DNA of 64,000 bases, from contig NC_019683.1 in assembly GCF_000316605.1 (NCBI RefSeq), positions 310,001-374,000 on the forward strand. Reading direction: 5' to 3'. Below the pieces are notes generated by a model, which was not told the DNA's origin, did no database searches, and worked only from the letters and a program-made list of their open reading frames with translations. Below, piece after piece: positions 10,698-19,319 of this stretch; position 1 is the stretch's first letter; every line of letters begins with the position of its first letter. The position numbers and the translations under genes are program-made. Source of the stretch: [Leptolyngbya] sp. PCC 7376. Lineage in GTDB: Bacteria > Cyanobacteriota > Cyanobacteriia > Cyanobacteriales > MRBY01.

Positions 10698-10843
10698 GGT
10701 AGGTCGCAGGCTAGCTAAAAAATATGGGCGATCGCCCCAAACACAAACGTAAGAGCAAATCACCCAAACCAGACGTAAATTGTTAGAACTTTTATCCCGA
10801 AATCTCTACGGCATAATCAAAATTAGTAGATCCTTTGAAGAAA

Positions 10844-11497
10844 ATGACCCTTCGCATTGAACCTTATCTCGATCAAAAAGCCCGCTGGCCCCAAACCGGG
10901 AAGGTTATTTTGGCCCAATACGATGCAGAATCAGTCACGGTTTATCAAGCTTATAGACCAGCAATTGGTCATTTTGCTGCAAAACATGGCTATTTTGGCG
11001 GAGAACATTTCAAGCTTTCCAGAATGACTTGGATTAAACCCAACTTCCTCTGGATGATGTACCGCTCTGGCTGGGGAACAAAACCAGGTCAAGAAGTAAT
11101 TTTGGCGATTAAGCTTCACCGTTCTGCATTTGATGAAATCCTTGCCCAAGCTGTGCACTCACAATTTATCCCGAAGCTCTATACCAGCCAAAAAGATTGG
11201 CAGCGAGCAGTACAAAATTCTGATGTGCGCTTGCAGTGGGATCCAGACCATTCGCCATCTGGAGGCAAGTTACAACGACGGGCAATTCAATTGGGATTAC
11301 AAAGGGCGATCGCCGAGAAATACTCACGGGAGTGGATTATATCGATTGAAGATATTTCCGAATTTATCGCAGAACAACGGCAACATATGTTGACTCGCAA
11401 TTATGAAGCCTTGGTTACTCCGCAGGAATCGGTCTATGAAGTAGTCAATCCTCAAGTTGCCAACCATCTCCAACTCTCGGTATTAAACGCTGAATGA
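10844..11497 (+). CDS. DUF4291 protein
   Basis: The sequence matches DUF4291 along its 217 residues, including IxAQYDAESVTVYQAYRPAIG and SRMTWIKPNFLWMMYRSGW. These proteins are cytosolic and found across bacteria and eukaryotes; the biochemical role is unknown to me. I use the ATG at 10844; a TTG three codons upstream is the only alternative. It is divergent from the DUF3370 gene, with about 150 bases between the two chosen starts, and convergent with cysK, whose stop lies 31 bases past this one. Confidence 0.82.
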   Translation: MTLRIEPYLDQKARWPQTGKVILAQYDAESVTVYQAYRPAIGHFAAKHGYFGGEHFKLSRMTWIKPNFLWMMYRSGWGTKPGQEVILAIKLHRSAFDEILAQAVHSQFIPKLYTSQKDWQRAVQNSDVRLQWDPDHSPSGGKLQRRAIQLGLQRAIAEKYSREWIISIEDISEFIAEQRQHMLTRNYEALVTPQESVYEVVNPQVANHLQLSVLNAE

Positions 11498-11527
11498 TTT
11501 GATGGGGCGATCGCTAACCTTCGATCT

Positions 11528-12502
11528 TTAGCCAGCAGACAAGCCTTTACTCGCAAGCCATTCATCATTAAATAGACGAGATTGATAACGCGCACCGCTA
11601 TCACACAGCACTGTCACAATCGTATGGCCAGGGCCCATTTCCTTCGCAATTTTGTAAGCAGCACCGACATTAATGCCGACGGAACCGCCCATGAATAAGC
11701 CGTCTTTGCGGAGAAGTCGATAAACCACTTCTAGCGCTTCTGGATCTGTCACCCGCACGGCATCATCCATCGGCACATCTTCCATATTCGCGGTGATACG
11801 GCCTTGGCCAATACCTTCAGTGACTGAATTGCCTTCTTTTTCGAGCTTGCCTTCTTTGACATAGCTATAAAGCACACTACCCATTGGGTCAGCCACAACA
11901 CATTTCACATCAGGATTTTTTTCTTTCAGATACAAGGCTGTACCCGCATAGGTACCACCTGTACCAGTTGCTGCTGTCCAAGCGTCGATTTTGCCTTCTG
12001 TTTGCTCCCAAATTTCGGGGCCAGTGGTTTCGTAGTGGGCGCGACGATTTGCCACATTATCAAATTGGTTTGCCCAAATCGCATTCTCTGTTTCTTCAGC
12101 CAAACGCTTAGACCACTTCACATAGTTATTTGGGTTGGCATAGGGCACAGCTGGTACCGTCCGCACATCTGCTCCGAGCGTCCGCAACAAATCAATTTTT
12201 TCTTTCGATTGAGTTTCAGGGATAACAATGACGCATTTATAGCCCTTCGCATTACAGATATGAACAAGGCCGATGCCAGTATTGCCTGCTGTCCCTTCGA
12301 CCACTGTGCCACCGGGCTTGAGTAAGCCTTTTTCTTCTGCATCCTTAATGATGAATAATGCGGCACGATCTTTGACGGAACCGCCGGGATTAAGGAATTC
12401 TGCTTTTCCTAAAATTTCACAGCCTGTTTCTCCACTAAAGCTGTTGAGGCGAATGAGGGGAGTATTACCGACTGCTCCGACAAAACCGTCTCGAATATTC
12501 AT
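11528..12502 (-). CDS. cysK: Cysteine synthase A (O-acetylserine sulfhydrylase)
   Basis: This PLP enzyme makes cysteine from O-acetylserine and sulfide. The PLP lysine is K44 in [10 protein letters not shown]; the substrate loop GTAGNTGIG and the phosphate-binding loop TGTGGTYAG are both present, and the C-terminal region has [15 protein letters not shown]. The length of 324 residues is usual. It lies next to the SmtB/metallothionein pair; cysteine supply for a Cys-rich metallothionein is a suggestive but unproven connection. The start is ATG at 12502. Confidence 0.95.
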   Translation of the reverse strand: MNIRDGFVGAVGNTPLIRLNSFSGETGCEILGKAEFLNPGGSVKDRAALFIIKDAEEKGLLKPGGTVVEGTAGNTGIGLVHICNAKGYKCVIVIPETQSKEKIDLLRTLGADVRTVPAVPYANPNNYVKWSKRLAEETENAIWANQFDNVANRRAHYETTGPEIWEQTEGKIDAWTAATGTGGTYAGTALYLKEKNPDVKCVVADPMGSVLYSYVKEGKLEKEGNSVTEGIGQGRITANMEDVPMDDAVRVTDPEALEVVYRLLRKDGLFMGGSVGINVGAAYKIAKEMGPGHTIVTVLCDSGARYQSRLFNDEWLASKGLSAG

Positions 12503-12677
12503 GGGCTAACTGCGCTTAAACTCTGTTGGTTGGCATTGATATTGCAATCTCATCATTGTGACATGGCTATGGTCAATCGCTAAATTGACACCTTTGATGG
12601 CTTTAAAGAAATTATTGGCGATCGCCCTTCTCTACCAAGCCAATCAAAACAGACACAGACATTGACACTACAAATTT

Positions 12678-13043
12678 TCAGTCATCCGACGGCTCATTTA
12701 TATGCTCTAAAGCTTCACGGTACAGATTAAAAATATGACTATCCTTCAAGCTATATAAAACATTACGCCCCTGCTTTTCATAACGAACTAAGCGCATCGT
12801 CCGCAAAATCCTCAACTGATGCGAAACAGCTGACTCTGACATGGCAACCTTCGCCGCCAAATCCCTCACCCGCATCGACTGCAATGCCAAGGCAGACAAA
12901 ATGCGCCATCGATTTGAATCGCCCAGCACACCAAAAAATTCAGCCATCCGTTGCGCTTGCTCTTGACTTAAAACCTGCTCAAAAGGAAACACTGAGTGCT
13001 CCTCGCAGCACACCTTACTGGTTTCCGTTTCCGCATCTGCCAT
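12678..13043 (-). CDS. smtB: SmtB/ZiaR-type metal-sensing ArsR family repressor
   Basis: This winged-helix repressor has the recognition helix SESAVSHQLRILRTMRLV and, on the last helix, the zinc-sensing alpha-5 set D101, H103, H114 and E117, in the same order as Synechococcus SmtB. An N-terminal Cys pair (12-13, followed by H16) could form a second metal site as in ZiaR-like proteins. I start at the ATG at 13043 (121 residues); a TTG at 13067 would add eight. It is divergent from the metallothionein gene, with two operator-like palindromes between them, so it probably represses both itself and smtA and releases DNA when zinc rises. Confidence 0.92.
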   Translation of the reverse strand: MADAETETSKVCCEEHSVFPFEQVLSQEQAQRMAEFFGVLGDSNRWRILSALALQSMRVRDLAAKVAMSESAVSHQLRILRTMRLVRYEKQGRNVLYSLKDSHIFNLYREALEHINEPSDD

Positions 13044-13132
13044 TAAGCCCACCAAACTCTTACGCAACGTTGAGTCATTGTCTCACCATATCGTTCTTCC
13101 TCTTGCCATAACATTTTTCGCACACAGATACC

Positions 13133-13146
13133 TGAACAGTTATTCA
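13133..13146. promoter_or_regulatory. SmtB operator-like palindrome 1
   Basis: TGAACAGTTATTCA matches the core of the 12-2-12 imperfect palindrome bound by SmtB-type zinc repressors. It lies in the 176-base divergent region between the smtB and smtA starts, closer to smtB. Confidence 0.8.
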
Positions 13147-13168
13147 TGTGTTAGACTTCACCAAAGCA

Positions 13169-13182
13169 TGAATATTCGTTCA
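13169..13182. promoter_or_regulatory. SmtB operator-like palindrome 2
   Basis: TGAATATTCGTTCA is the reverse-strand form TGAACGAATATTCA of the same operator core. It lies 36 bases from the first copy, about 3.5 helical turns, and about 37 bases upstream of the metallothionein start, where it would overlap the smtA promoter. Confidence 0.78.
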
Positions 13183-13219
13183 AGCTTTCATTTATTTTGA
13201 ATAGGTAAGGTACATCCTC

Positions 13220-13387
13220 ATGGCAACTGCAACGCAACTAAAATGTGACTGTCCCAACTGCACCTGCATGGTGGATTTGGCGTCGGCAGTGAAAAAAGAT
13301 GGAAAAAATTATTGCAGCACGACTTGTGCTAACGGACATCCAGAGGGTGGTTGTTGTGCCGAGAGTAGCTGTAGCTGCGGTGGCTAG
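13220..13387 (+). CDS. smtA: Bacterial metallothionein
   Basis: This 55-residue protein was found by reading the sequence directly. It contains ten cysteines and the GHPEGGCC segment, with the first cluster CDCPNCTC at residues 9-16, YCSTTCANGH in the middle and CSCGG at the end. The arrangement matches cyanobacterial SmtA, which binds about four Zn2+ ions through Cys and His and buffers zinc or cadmium in the cytosol. It is preceded by SmtB-type operators and by the divergent smtB gene, and followed by a strong terminator. Its AT-rich upstream region and short length fit a metal-inducible single gene. Confidence 0.95.
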   Translation: MATATQLKCDCPNCTCMVDLASAVKKDGKNYCSTTCANGHPEGGCCAESSCSCGG

Positions 13388-13444
13388 AAAGGTAGCGATC
13401 GCCCTTTAAACGATCTGCCACAGCATGAAATCGATTAAGACTCT

Positions 13445-13488
13445 AAAAGCTTGCTTCTGAATAGGGAGTGAGCTTTTGTATTTTTTTT
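13445..13488 (+). terminator. Intrinsic terminator after smtA
   Basis: AAAAGCT at 13445-13451 pairs with AGCTTTT at 13471-13477, with an inner CTTC/GGAG stem, followed after three bases by a run of eight T. Confidence 0.8.
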
Positions 13489-13638
13489 GAAAAAGTCGAG
13501 GAATGTAGTGCCATTAACTGTAGAAAAAAGCCGTTCAGATAAATCGAAAAGGAAGCGAGTCCTGCCCCTGATATACTAATTTACGCCCTGTTCCGAGCCT
13601 ATAAAAGGTGATGAGGCATCGTTCCCAGTGGGACGACT

Positions 13639-14499
13639 GTGTACATACAAGCGAAAAAGAAATCAGTGGATCTCAAACACCTTTTCCAAACCGAAAATCC
13701 GATCCTCGGTGTTGTTCATTTGTTGCCTCTACCGACCTCTGCGCGTTGGGGGGGTGATCTCCGTAAGGTTTTCGACCGTGCCGAACAAGAAGCGGCAGCC
13801 TTAGCAGCTGGTGGGATTGATGGCATCATTGTTGAAAATTTTTTTGATGCCCCCTTCACCAAAGGAAAGGTAGATCCCGCAACGATCAGTGCCATGACCT
13901 TGATCATGGATCGTCTAGCCGGCTTGGTAACAGTGCCACTCGGTCTGAATGTACTGCGTAATGATGCGAAAAGTGCGATGGCGATCGCCGCCTGTACTAA
14001 TGCTAAATTTATTCGCGTTAATGTTTTGACTGGCGTTATGGCTACAGACCAAGGGTTAATCGAAGGTAATGCCCACGAACTTTTAAAATATCGCCGCGAA
14101 CTCGACGCTGATGTCGCAATCCTCGCCGATGTTCTCGTTAAACATGCCCATCCTATCAGCACACCAAATTTAACAGCAGCTATCCACGACACCGTGGAAC
14201 GGGGTTTAGCCGATGCTGTAATTCTTTCCGGTTGGGCGACGGGTCATGCACCAAAAATTGACGATATTAAAGACGCCCGCGAAAATTCAGGCAATACACC
14301 GATTTTGATTGGCAGTGGTGCAACTTGGGAAAATATTGGTAATTTGCTACAGGTTGCGGATGGGGCAATTGTGGCAAGCTCCCTCAAGCGCCACGGTAAA
14401 ATTTCCCAGCCGATTGATCCACTGCGAGTCTCGCAATTTATGGAATCGGCACAACAGGGCATAAAAATTCGTCAAATGCGCCAGCAACAGTTTGCCTAA
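13639..14499 (+). CDS. btpA: BtpA family photosystem I biogenesis protein
   Basis: BtpA is a peripheral thylakoid protein needed for stable accumulation of photosystem I reaction-centre proteins in Synechocystis. The sequence has the family signature GVVHLLPLPTSARWGG near the start and GGIDGIIVENFFDAPF in a TIM-barrel-like layout, ending near residue 286. The longest frame starts at GTG 13639; a second GTG at 13666 (giving VDLKHLF) fits the family's usual N-terminus better, and neither has a strong ribosome site. It is monocistronic, 150 bases past the smtA terminator; a TATACT at about 13573 is a possible -10 element. Confidence 0.9.
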   Translation: MYIQAKKKSVDLKHLFQTENPILGVVHLLPLPTSARWGGDLRKVFDRAEQEAAALAAGGIDGIIVENFFDAPFTKGKVDPATISAMTLIMDRLAGLVTVPLGLNVLRNDAKSAMAIAACTNAKFIRVNVLTGVMATDQGLIEGNAHELLKYRRELDADVAILADVLVKHAHPISTPNLTAAIHDTVERGLADAVILSGWATGHAPKIDDIKDARENSGNTPILIGSGATWENIGNLLQVADGAIVASSLKRHGKISQPIDPLRVSQFMESAQQGIKIRQMRQQQFA

Positions 14500-14644
14500 A
14501 CTCAAAAACACAAAATCCTGAGAGTTCCCTGAGGCACTATTAAGGTTTTTCTAAATTTGTCTAGAGTTCGTATTTGTTGGCTGTCAGCATCGGTCTTTGG
14601 CGACTAAGATGTAAATTGTTCGTATAAAAATTGTTTCAGACGCT

Positions 14645-15637
14645 ATGGTACGCAGACGTTCCCAACCTTGGATTCATCAATGGTCTCGTCCGATAATCGG
14701 GGCGATCGCCATACTTGGTTTTTGTCTAACCACTTATCTCACGCTTACTCGAATTCTCGGTGGAGATGTCGCCTGTGGTACCGAAGCTGCTGCCAGTTGT
14801 GGCGATGTGCTCTCTAGTCCCTACGCAACAGTCTTTGGATTACCGCTTTCCCTCTTCGGGGCGATCGCCTACCTAGGGATGTCCGGATTTGCACTCTCGC
14901 CTCTAGCCATCAGTATCGAAGAAAACAAGAAGCTCCGTACCAAACTTGAAGAATGGACATGGCTATTTCTACTGATTGGCGCAACAGCCATGAGTATCTT
15001 CAGTAGTTATTTGATGTATCTTCTCTTCGCTAAAATTGGCGGAATTTGTTTATATTGCATTGCCTCAGCCGCGTTCTCATTATCCTTCCTGATCTTCGTA
15101 ATTCTTGGTCGTGCCTGGGAAGATATTGGCGAAGTTTTTCTGATTACCTTCGTCGTTGGCATTATCACAATAATTAGTACCCTCGGCATCTATAACAGCA
15201 TCGAGCGGGCTTCCCAAGTCAATACACCAAGCTATAACGATGCGGGCCAAGAAATTATCACGTCAGTCCCTGCCAACAAAGCACCACAGCCACCAAGTGG
15301 TTGGGACATTACGACAACCTCAGGCGAAGCAGAACTAGCCCTAGCAGAACACCTCACCGAGATTGGTGCAAAAAAATTTGGCGCATTCTGGTGTCCTCAC
15401 TGTTACGAACAAAAGCAATTATTTGGTTCCGAAGCCTTCGATAAAATAGACTACATAGAATGTGCAGAGGGCGGCAAAAATCCTCAACCCCAAGTTTGTT
15501 CTGCTGCGAACCTCGAAGGATTTCCAACCTGGGACATCAACGGTGAACGTTATTCTGGGACACAAAGCCTAGAAGAATTAGCTCAAGCCTCTGGCTTTGA
15601 AGGATCACAAGACTTTAAGTATGCATTACCGCGCTAA
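14645..15637 (+). CDS. VKOR-thioredoxin fusion (disulfide-forming oxidoreductase)
   Basis: This 330-residue protein joins a vitamin K epoxide reductase domain to a C-terminal thioredoxin-like domain. The VKOR part has several membrane helices, the loop cysteines in DVACGTEAAASCGDV, and the redox pair CLYC near residue 136. The thioredoxin part has FWCPHCYEQK near residue 255. In cyanobacteria such fusions oxidise cysteines of exported proteins and pass electrons to quinone, so it is placed in the thylakoid or plasma membrane with the thioredoxin domain on the lumenal/periplasmic side. The two-domain order and length are those of the family. Confidence 0.93.
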   Translation: MVRRRSQPWIHQWSRPIIGAIAILGFCLTTYLTLTRILGGDVACGTEAAASCGDVLSSPYATVFGLPLSLFGAIAYLGMSGFALSPLAISIEENKKLRTKLEEWTWLFLLIGATAMSIFSSYLMYLLFAKIGGICLYCIASAAFSLSFLIFVILGRAWEDIGEVFLITFVVGIITIISTLGIYNSIERASQVNTPSYNDAGQEIITSVPANKAPQPPSGWDITTTSGEAELALAEHLTEIGAKKFGAFWCPHCYEQKQLFGSEAFDKIDYIECAEGGKNPQPQVCSAANLEGFPTWDINGERYSGTQSLEELAQASGFEGSQDFKYALPR

Positions 15638-15720
15638 ATCAAAGTCATTCTTAATAACTTTCGGATCACCGCAGGTTGAAACTGTAAAAACAAGCGACTC
15701 TCTTTCTTAAATTAACAACA

Positions 15721-17025
15721 ATGGCAAAACTGAACCGAAAGCTGTGGGTAAAGACCAGGCGCTGGGCCAAACAAAATGCCCGTGTTTTTGCAACAGCAGG
15801 TTCAGTTAGTGCTGTTGTTATCGGCCTAAGATTGATATCTTTGCTACGACTCTTTGAGCTAACGGCATTAGATGCACTCTTAAATCTCCGTCCAACGGAA
15901 CCGATTGATGATCGAGTCCGTATTGTTGCGATTGACCAAAGAGATATCAATAAATATAAGTGGCCCCTCGAAGATGAGATCCTTGCAGAGCTCATTGAAA
16001 AAATCAATGCTCAGGAGCCAGCGGTTATCGGTTTAGATATTGTTCGCGATCGCCCCATCGGTCGTGGCCAAGTGCAACTGGAAGACATTATTCGTGAGTT
16101 GCCTTATTTCGTTGGCATTGAAGTTTTACATTCCGATCCTGACTTTCGCACACCGGCTTTACCCATCATGTGGAAGGAAGATGAAACGGGCCAGTTAAAA
16201 AATGGTGTTGGGTTTAATAATTTCCCCCTTGATGCCGATGGGGTTGTACGCCGTAATAGTTTGTATTGGTCTGTGGAAGGAGAAACCAAGCGTAGCTTTT
16301 CACTACAGCTTGCATGGCAATATCTTCAAATCATGGAAGGTATTCCTCCAGAAGGTTACCCAGCAGAAGCTCCAAAGCACCTAAAATTTGGCTCTGCTAT
16401 TTTCTATGACCTCAGAGAATTTTACAGTATCTATGGCTGGCTATCCCCCGACGATAATTATCAGATTATTTCGAATATGCGGAACCCCGATAAGCTGCGC
16501 TCTGTAAGCTTATCGGAAGTGATGAATGATGAAGTGCCCCCAGGCTTTTTCCGAGATCGCGTTGTTGTCATTGGTAATATTTCAGAAAATACGAAAGATC
16601 TATTTCTTAGTCCCTTCAGAAAACGTCTAGGTCAGACGGTTGATCGCATTGGTGGTGTACAAGTCCATGCAAATTTCACCAGCGAAATTTTAAGTGCAAC
16701 CTTAGATAATCGCCCTTTACTGAAGTTTTTTCCTTTATGGCAGGATGCCATCTGGATTTGCATCTGGGCAGTGCTTGGATCAGGAGTCATCTGGCGGTGG
16801 CGATCGCCCATTCGTGGTGGCGCCATATTGATCACCTGCATTAGCAGTATCCTTGGCGGTAGCTATATCCTCCTTTTTTACATTAGGCATCATGTTTCCC
16901 CTTGTGCCTTGCCTGCTGAGCTTAATGGGTTCAGCCACCGTCGTCACCATGTACCTCGCCCACCAAGAAAAAGAGCTCAGCCGCTCAAAAGAGTTTTTTC
17001 AGCTCATTATCAACAACATCCCTGA
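15721..17025 (+). pseudogene. CHASE2 sensor part of a frameshifted CHASE2-PAS-GGDEF gene
   Basis: The first frame encodes a basic N-terminus, a membrane segment (about 22-45), a CHASE2 extracellular sensor domain (DRVRIVAIDQRDI through DRVVVIGNISENTKD) and two of the usual three post-CHASE2 helices (from about 338 and 358). After residue about 387 it runs into unrelated sequence and stops at 17025. The third helix and all downstream domains continue in the +1 frame. Removing one T from the six-T run at 16874-16879 would join both parts into a protein of about 745 residues. This is either a true frameshift mutation, a slippage site, or a sequence error. Confidence 0.85.
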
Positions 17026-17959
17026 CCCTGTTTTCGTTAAAGACAAGAACTATATCTTGACCGTTGTCAACGATGCTTTTTGCCAGCTTATTGGCCGTCC
17101 AGCATCCACTGTTCTGGGAAAATCCGACTATGATCTTTTCATTTCTCCAGAAGCAGAAAATTTCCGCCAGCAAGACGAAAACGTACTACAAACAAATCTT
17201 GCTCAGGAAACCGAAGAATCCCTCACCGATTCAGAAGGTGACAACTATCTCCTGGCAACCAAGCGTTCAATTCACAAAGATGGTGCAGGGAACGTTTTTC
17301 TCGTTGGCGTAATTCGTGATATCACCGAACGCAAAAAATTAGAAGCCAAGCTCCGCCGCACCGCTGAAGAGTTAACTCGCTCTAATCATGAGCTCAAAGC
17401 CTCTGAAAAACGACTACGTCACCTCGCGAATCATGACCCTCTAACAAGTCTACCCAACCGCAAACTCTTTAATGAGACCCTAGAGCAGCTTTTAGAATGG
17501 GGTGAAGCTGAACAACAACTCGTTAGTCTCTTATTCCTTGATCTAGATGGCTTTAAACCGGTGAACGACACGATGGGTCATGATGTAGGCGATATCCTTC
17601 TCAAAGCTGTCGCTCAACGCATCAAAAATTGTCTGAGAATGAGTGACGTTGTTAGTCGACTAGGAGGCGATGAATTTACTGTTCTTTTACCTGGAATCAA
17701 AAAACCCTCAGATAGCTTAATCGTCGCGCAAAAAATTCTTGATACAGTCTCGTCACCTTATAAACTCAACGGTCACGACATCAAAGTTACAGTTAGTATT
17801 GGGATCAGCGTCTACCCTGACGATCATACAAAGGCTTCAGAACTTGTAAAGCTGGCAGACATCGCAATGTATGAGGCTAAACGAGGAGGGCGCAATCAAT
17901 ATCGGATGACTCAAAATCTCGCCAATCTCATCGAACAAAACCTAGAGAAACAAGCATAA
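16853..17959 (+). CDS. PAS-GGDEF part of the frameshifted CHASE2 diguanylate cyclase
   Basis: The second frame begins in the missing third helix (SFFTLGIMFPLVPCLL) and continues with a PAS/PAC domain (about 48-160, ending RDITERKKLEAKL), a short coiled linker and a GGDEF domain. The active site SRLGGDEF is intact near residue 270, and RMSD five residues before it forms the product-inhibition I-site. As a diguanylate cyclase it would make c-di-GMP. It is unlikely to be made alone, because the ATG at 16853 has no convincing ribosome site and starts inside the previous frame; expression would depend on frameshifting or on repair of the T run at 16874-16879. Confidence 0.85.
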   Translation: MAVAISSFFTLGIMFPLVPCLLSLMGSATVVTMYLAHQEKELSRSKEFFQLIINNIPDPVFVKDKNYILTVVNDAFCQLIGRPASTVLGKSDYDLFISPEAENFRQQDENVLQTNLAQETEESLTDSEGDNYLLATKRSIHKDGAGNVFLVGVIRDITERKKLEAKLRRTAEELTRSNHELKASEKRLRHLANHDPLTSLPNRKLFNETLEQLLEWGEAEQQLVSLLFLDLDGFKPVNDTMGHDVGDILLKAVAQRIKNCLRMSDVVSRLGGDEFTVLLPGIKKPSDSLIVAQKILDTVSSPYKLNGHDIKVTVSIGISVYPDDHTKASELVKLADIAMYEAKRGGRNQYRMTQNLANLIEQNLEKQA

Positions 17960-18231
17960 TTGACAAGCTTTACAAAAAAGTCACAATATCTTGATGAAAC
18001 TCTTTGTCATTTTCGCCACGGAATTAGGTACTATTCAAATAAGAATTATATAATTTTTGAAATCTAGGTGAGAAAAATCCGCTATTTTGTGTGATTCACT
18101 CCCAGGCTGCTATAGTTATAGTCAAAGTGACAACAGACTGAGAAAATAAAATTAATTTATTAAAATACGTGAATGTACGGAATTATTAGTTTAGAATATT
18201 TGGTAAGTGTATCCTCGATGTTGTCGAGACG

Positions 18232-18444
18232 ATGATCATGAGCACAGCTTCTAAGTTTTTATTGATAAATGCGGCGCTTGTGAATATTTTTCTTCCAAGT
18301 GGTGCGATTGCCTCCGTAACGACCGGAGAAGCTGTTGAGATGACTAATAATCAGCGCCAAATCGCCATGGAAGTCATGTTTGAGCCAGCCAATGGCGGGG
18401 AATGCCGTGGCGATGACCAGTGTGCTGCTGGTGGCGCTTATTAA
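18232..18444 (+). CDS. Small secreted protein, unknown
   Basis: This 70-residue frame begins with a credible signal peptide (FLLINAALVNIFLPSGAIAS, cleavage likely after residue 26-28) and leaves a mature peptide of about 42 residues with two cysteines (ECRGDDQCAAGG) that could form a disulfide. An ATG two codons downstream is an alternative start. It follows a 270-base AT-rich gap, and lies next to a convergent secreted pentapeptide-repeat protein. I do not recognise the family. Confidence 0.55.
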   Translation: MIMSTASKFLLINAALVNIFLPSGAIASVTTGEAVEMTNNQRQIAMEVMFEPANGGECRGDDQCAAGGAY

Positions 18445-18511
18445 ACTCAGAAATTTTTTCTTCGAAATCTGATTTTATACTAAGTGAATTTGCAATTGTT
18501 TTATTGAAGAC

Positions 18512-19045
18512 TCAATTTTCACAATTGAGGCTGTAGCGAGTTTCAATGCCAGTGATAGCGTTAGTTCCAGATGCTCGCTTACAAAGCTGCGATAGTTGAT
18601 AACGGTCAAGCAAGGCTCCAGAGAAATCGGCTCCAGCTATATTGGCATCCGTAAAATTTGTGCCGGGGGCAACTGCATCTGTGAAAATGGCATTTGTCAA
18701 ATTAGCACCAGACAGATTGACCTGATCCATAAATGCTTCAGTTAAATCAGCTCCGCTCAGGTTAGTATCCATAAATTTCCCCTCTGAAAGGATAGCTCTG
18801 CTTAGATCGCTGCCAGAAAAATCACTACTACGTACATCGGCTCGGGCAAAGCTTGCGGCTTGTAGTTGCTGGTGAGAAAAATCGCTGTTGGGAAGCTCCG
18901 AATAAGTGTAGTTCAGTTTGCTGTCTTGGGCGATCGCCGGAAATGTCAGCCCTAGAACAAGTACCAAAATAGCAAAGACAACAACCAATTTTCTGGCCAG
19001 TTGCTGTAATGGATGGAATCCTCGCTCGGACAAAAACATTTTCAT
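18512..19045 (-). CDS. Exported pentapeptide-repeat protein
   Basis: The 177-residue protein has a signal peptide with a strong hydrophobic core (LVVVFAILVLVLGLTFPAIAQ, cleavage near residue 39) followed by about 13 pentapeptide repeats of the A(D/N)Lxx type (SGSDLSRAILS, SGADLTEAFMD, SGANLTNAIFT). These fold as a right-handed beta helix. In cyanobacteria exported forms are often lumenal; the function is unknown. A C-terminal Cys pair (QLCKRAS and SLNCEN) could form a disulfide. It is convergent with the small secreted gene at 18232. Confidence 0.85.
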   Translation of the reverse strand: MKMFLSERGFHPLQQLARKLVVVFAILVLVLGLTFPAIAQDSKLNYTYSELPNSDFSHQQLQAASFARADVRSSDFSGSDLSRAILSEGKFMDTNLSGADLTEAFMDQVNLSGANLTNAIFTDAVAPGTNFTDANIAGADFSGALLDRYQLSQLCKRASGTNAITGIETRYSLNCEN

Positions 19046-19319
19046 ACCTGCGGATATTTTAAAAGACGAACCAAATTACATTATTTACTGTATCGCGTTA
19101 AGTTCGAGACGTGTGAACTCGCAAACCAATCCCAATAATTCCAATGTAAAAAAATATATAGGAAGTGCTGAATACGCATGGGATTGAGCATTATGTATCT
19201 TGCACTACTAAACTTTTTTTATGGAATGACGATATTATGTGTCATGGAATTGACTCAGGGTATAGCTCGTGAGTTTTTACCTTGGGCATAGATTCTCAGT
19301 GTGAGGAGAATTAGAAATT

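Noticed and set aside
13716-14192. A 158-codon minus-strand frame
   Set aside because: Antisense shadow of btpA; Ser/Ala-rich without family features.
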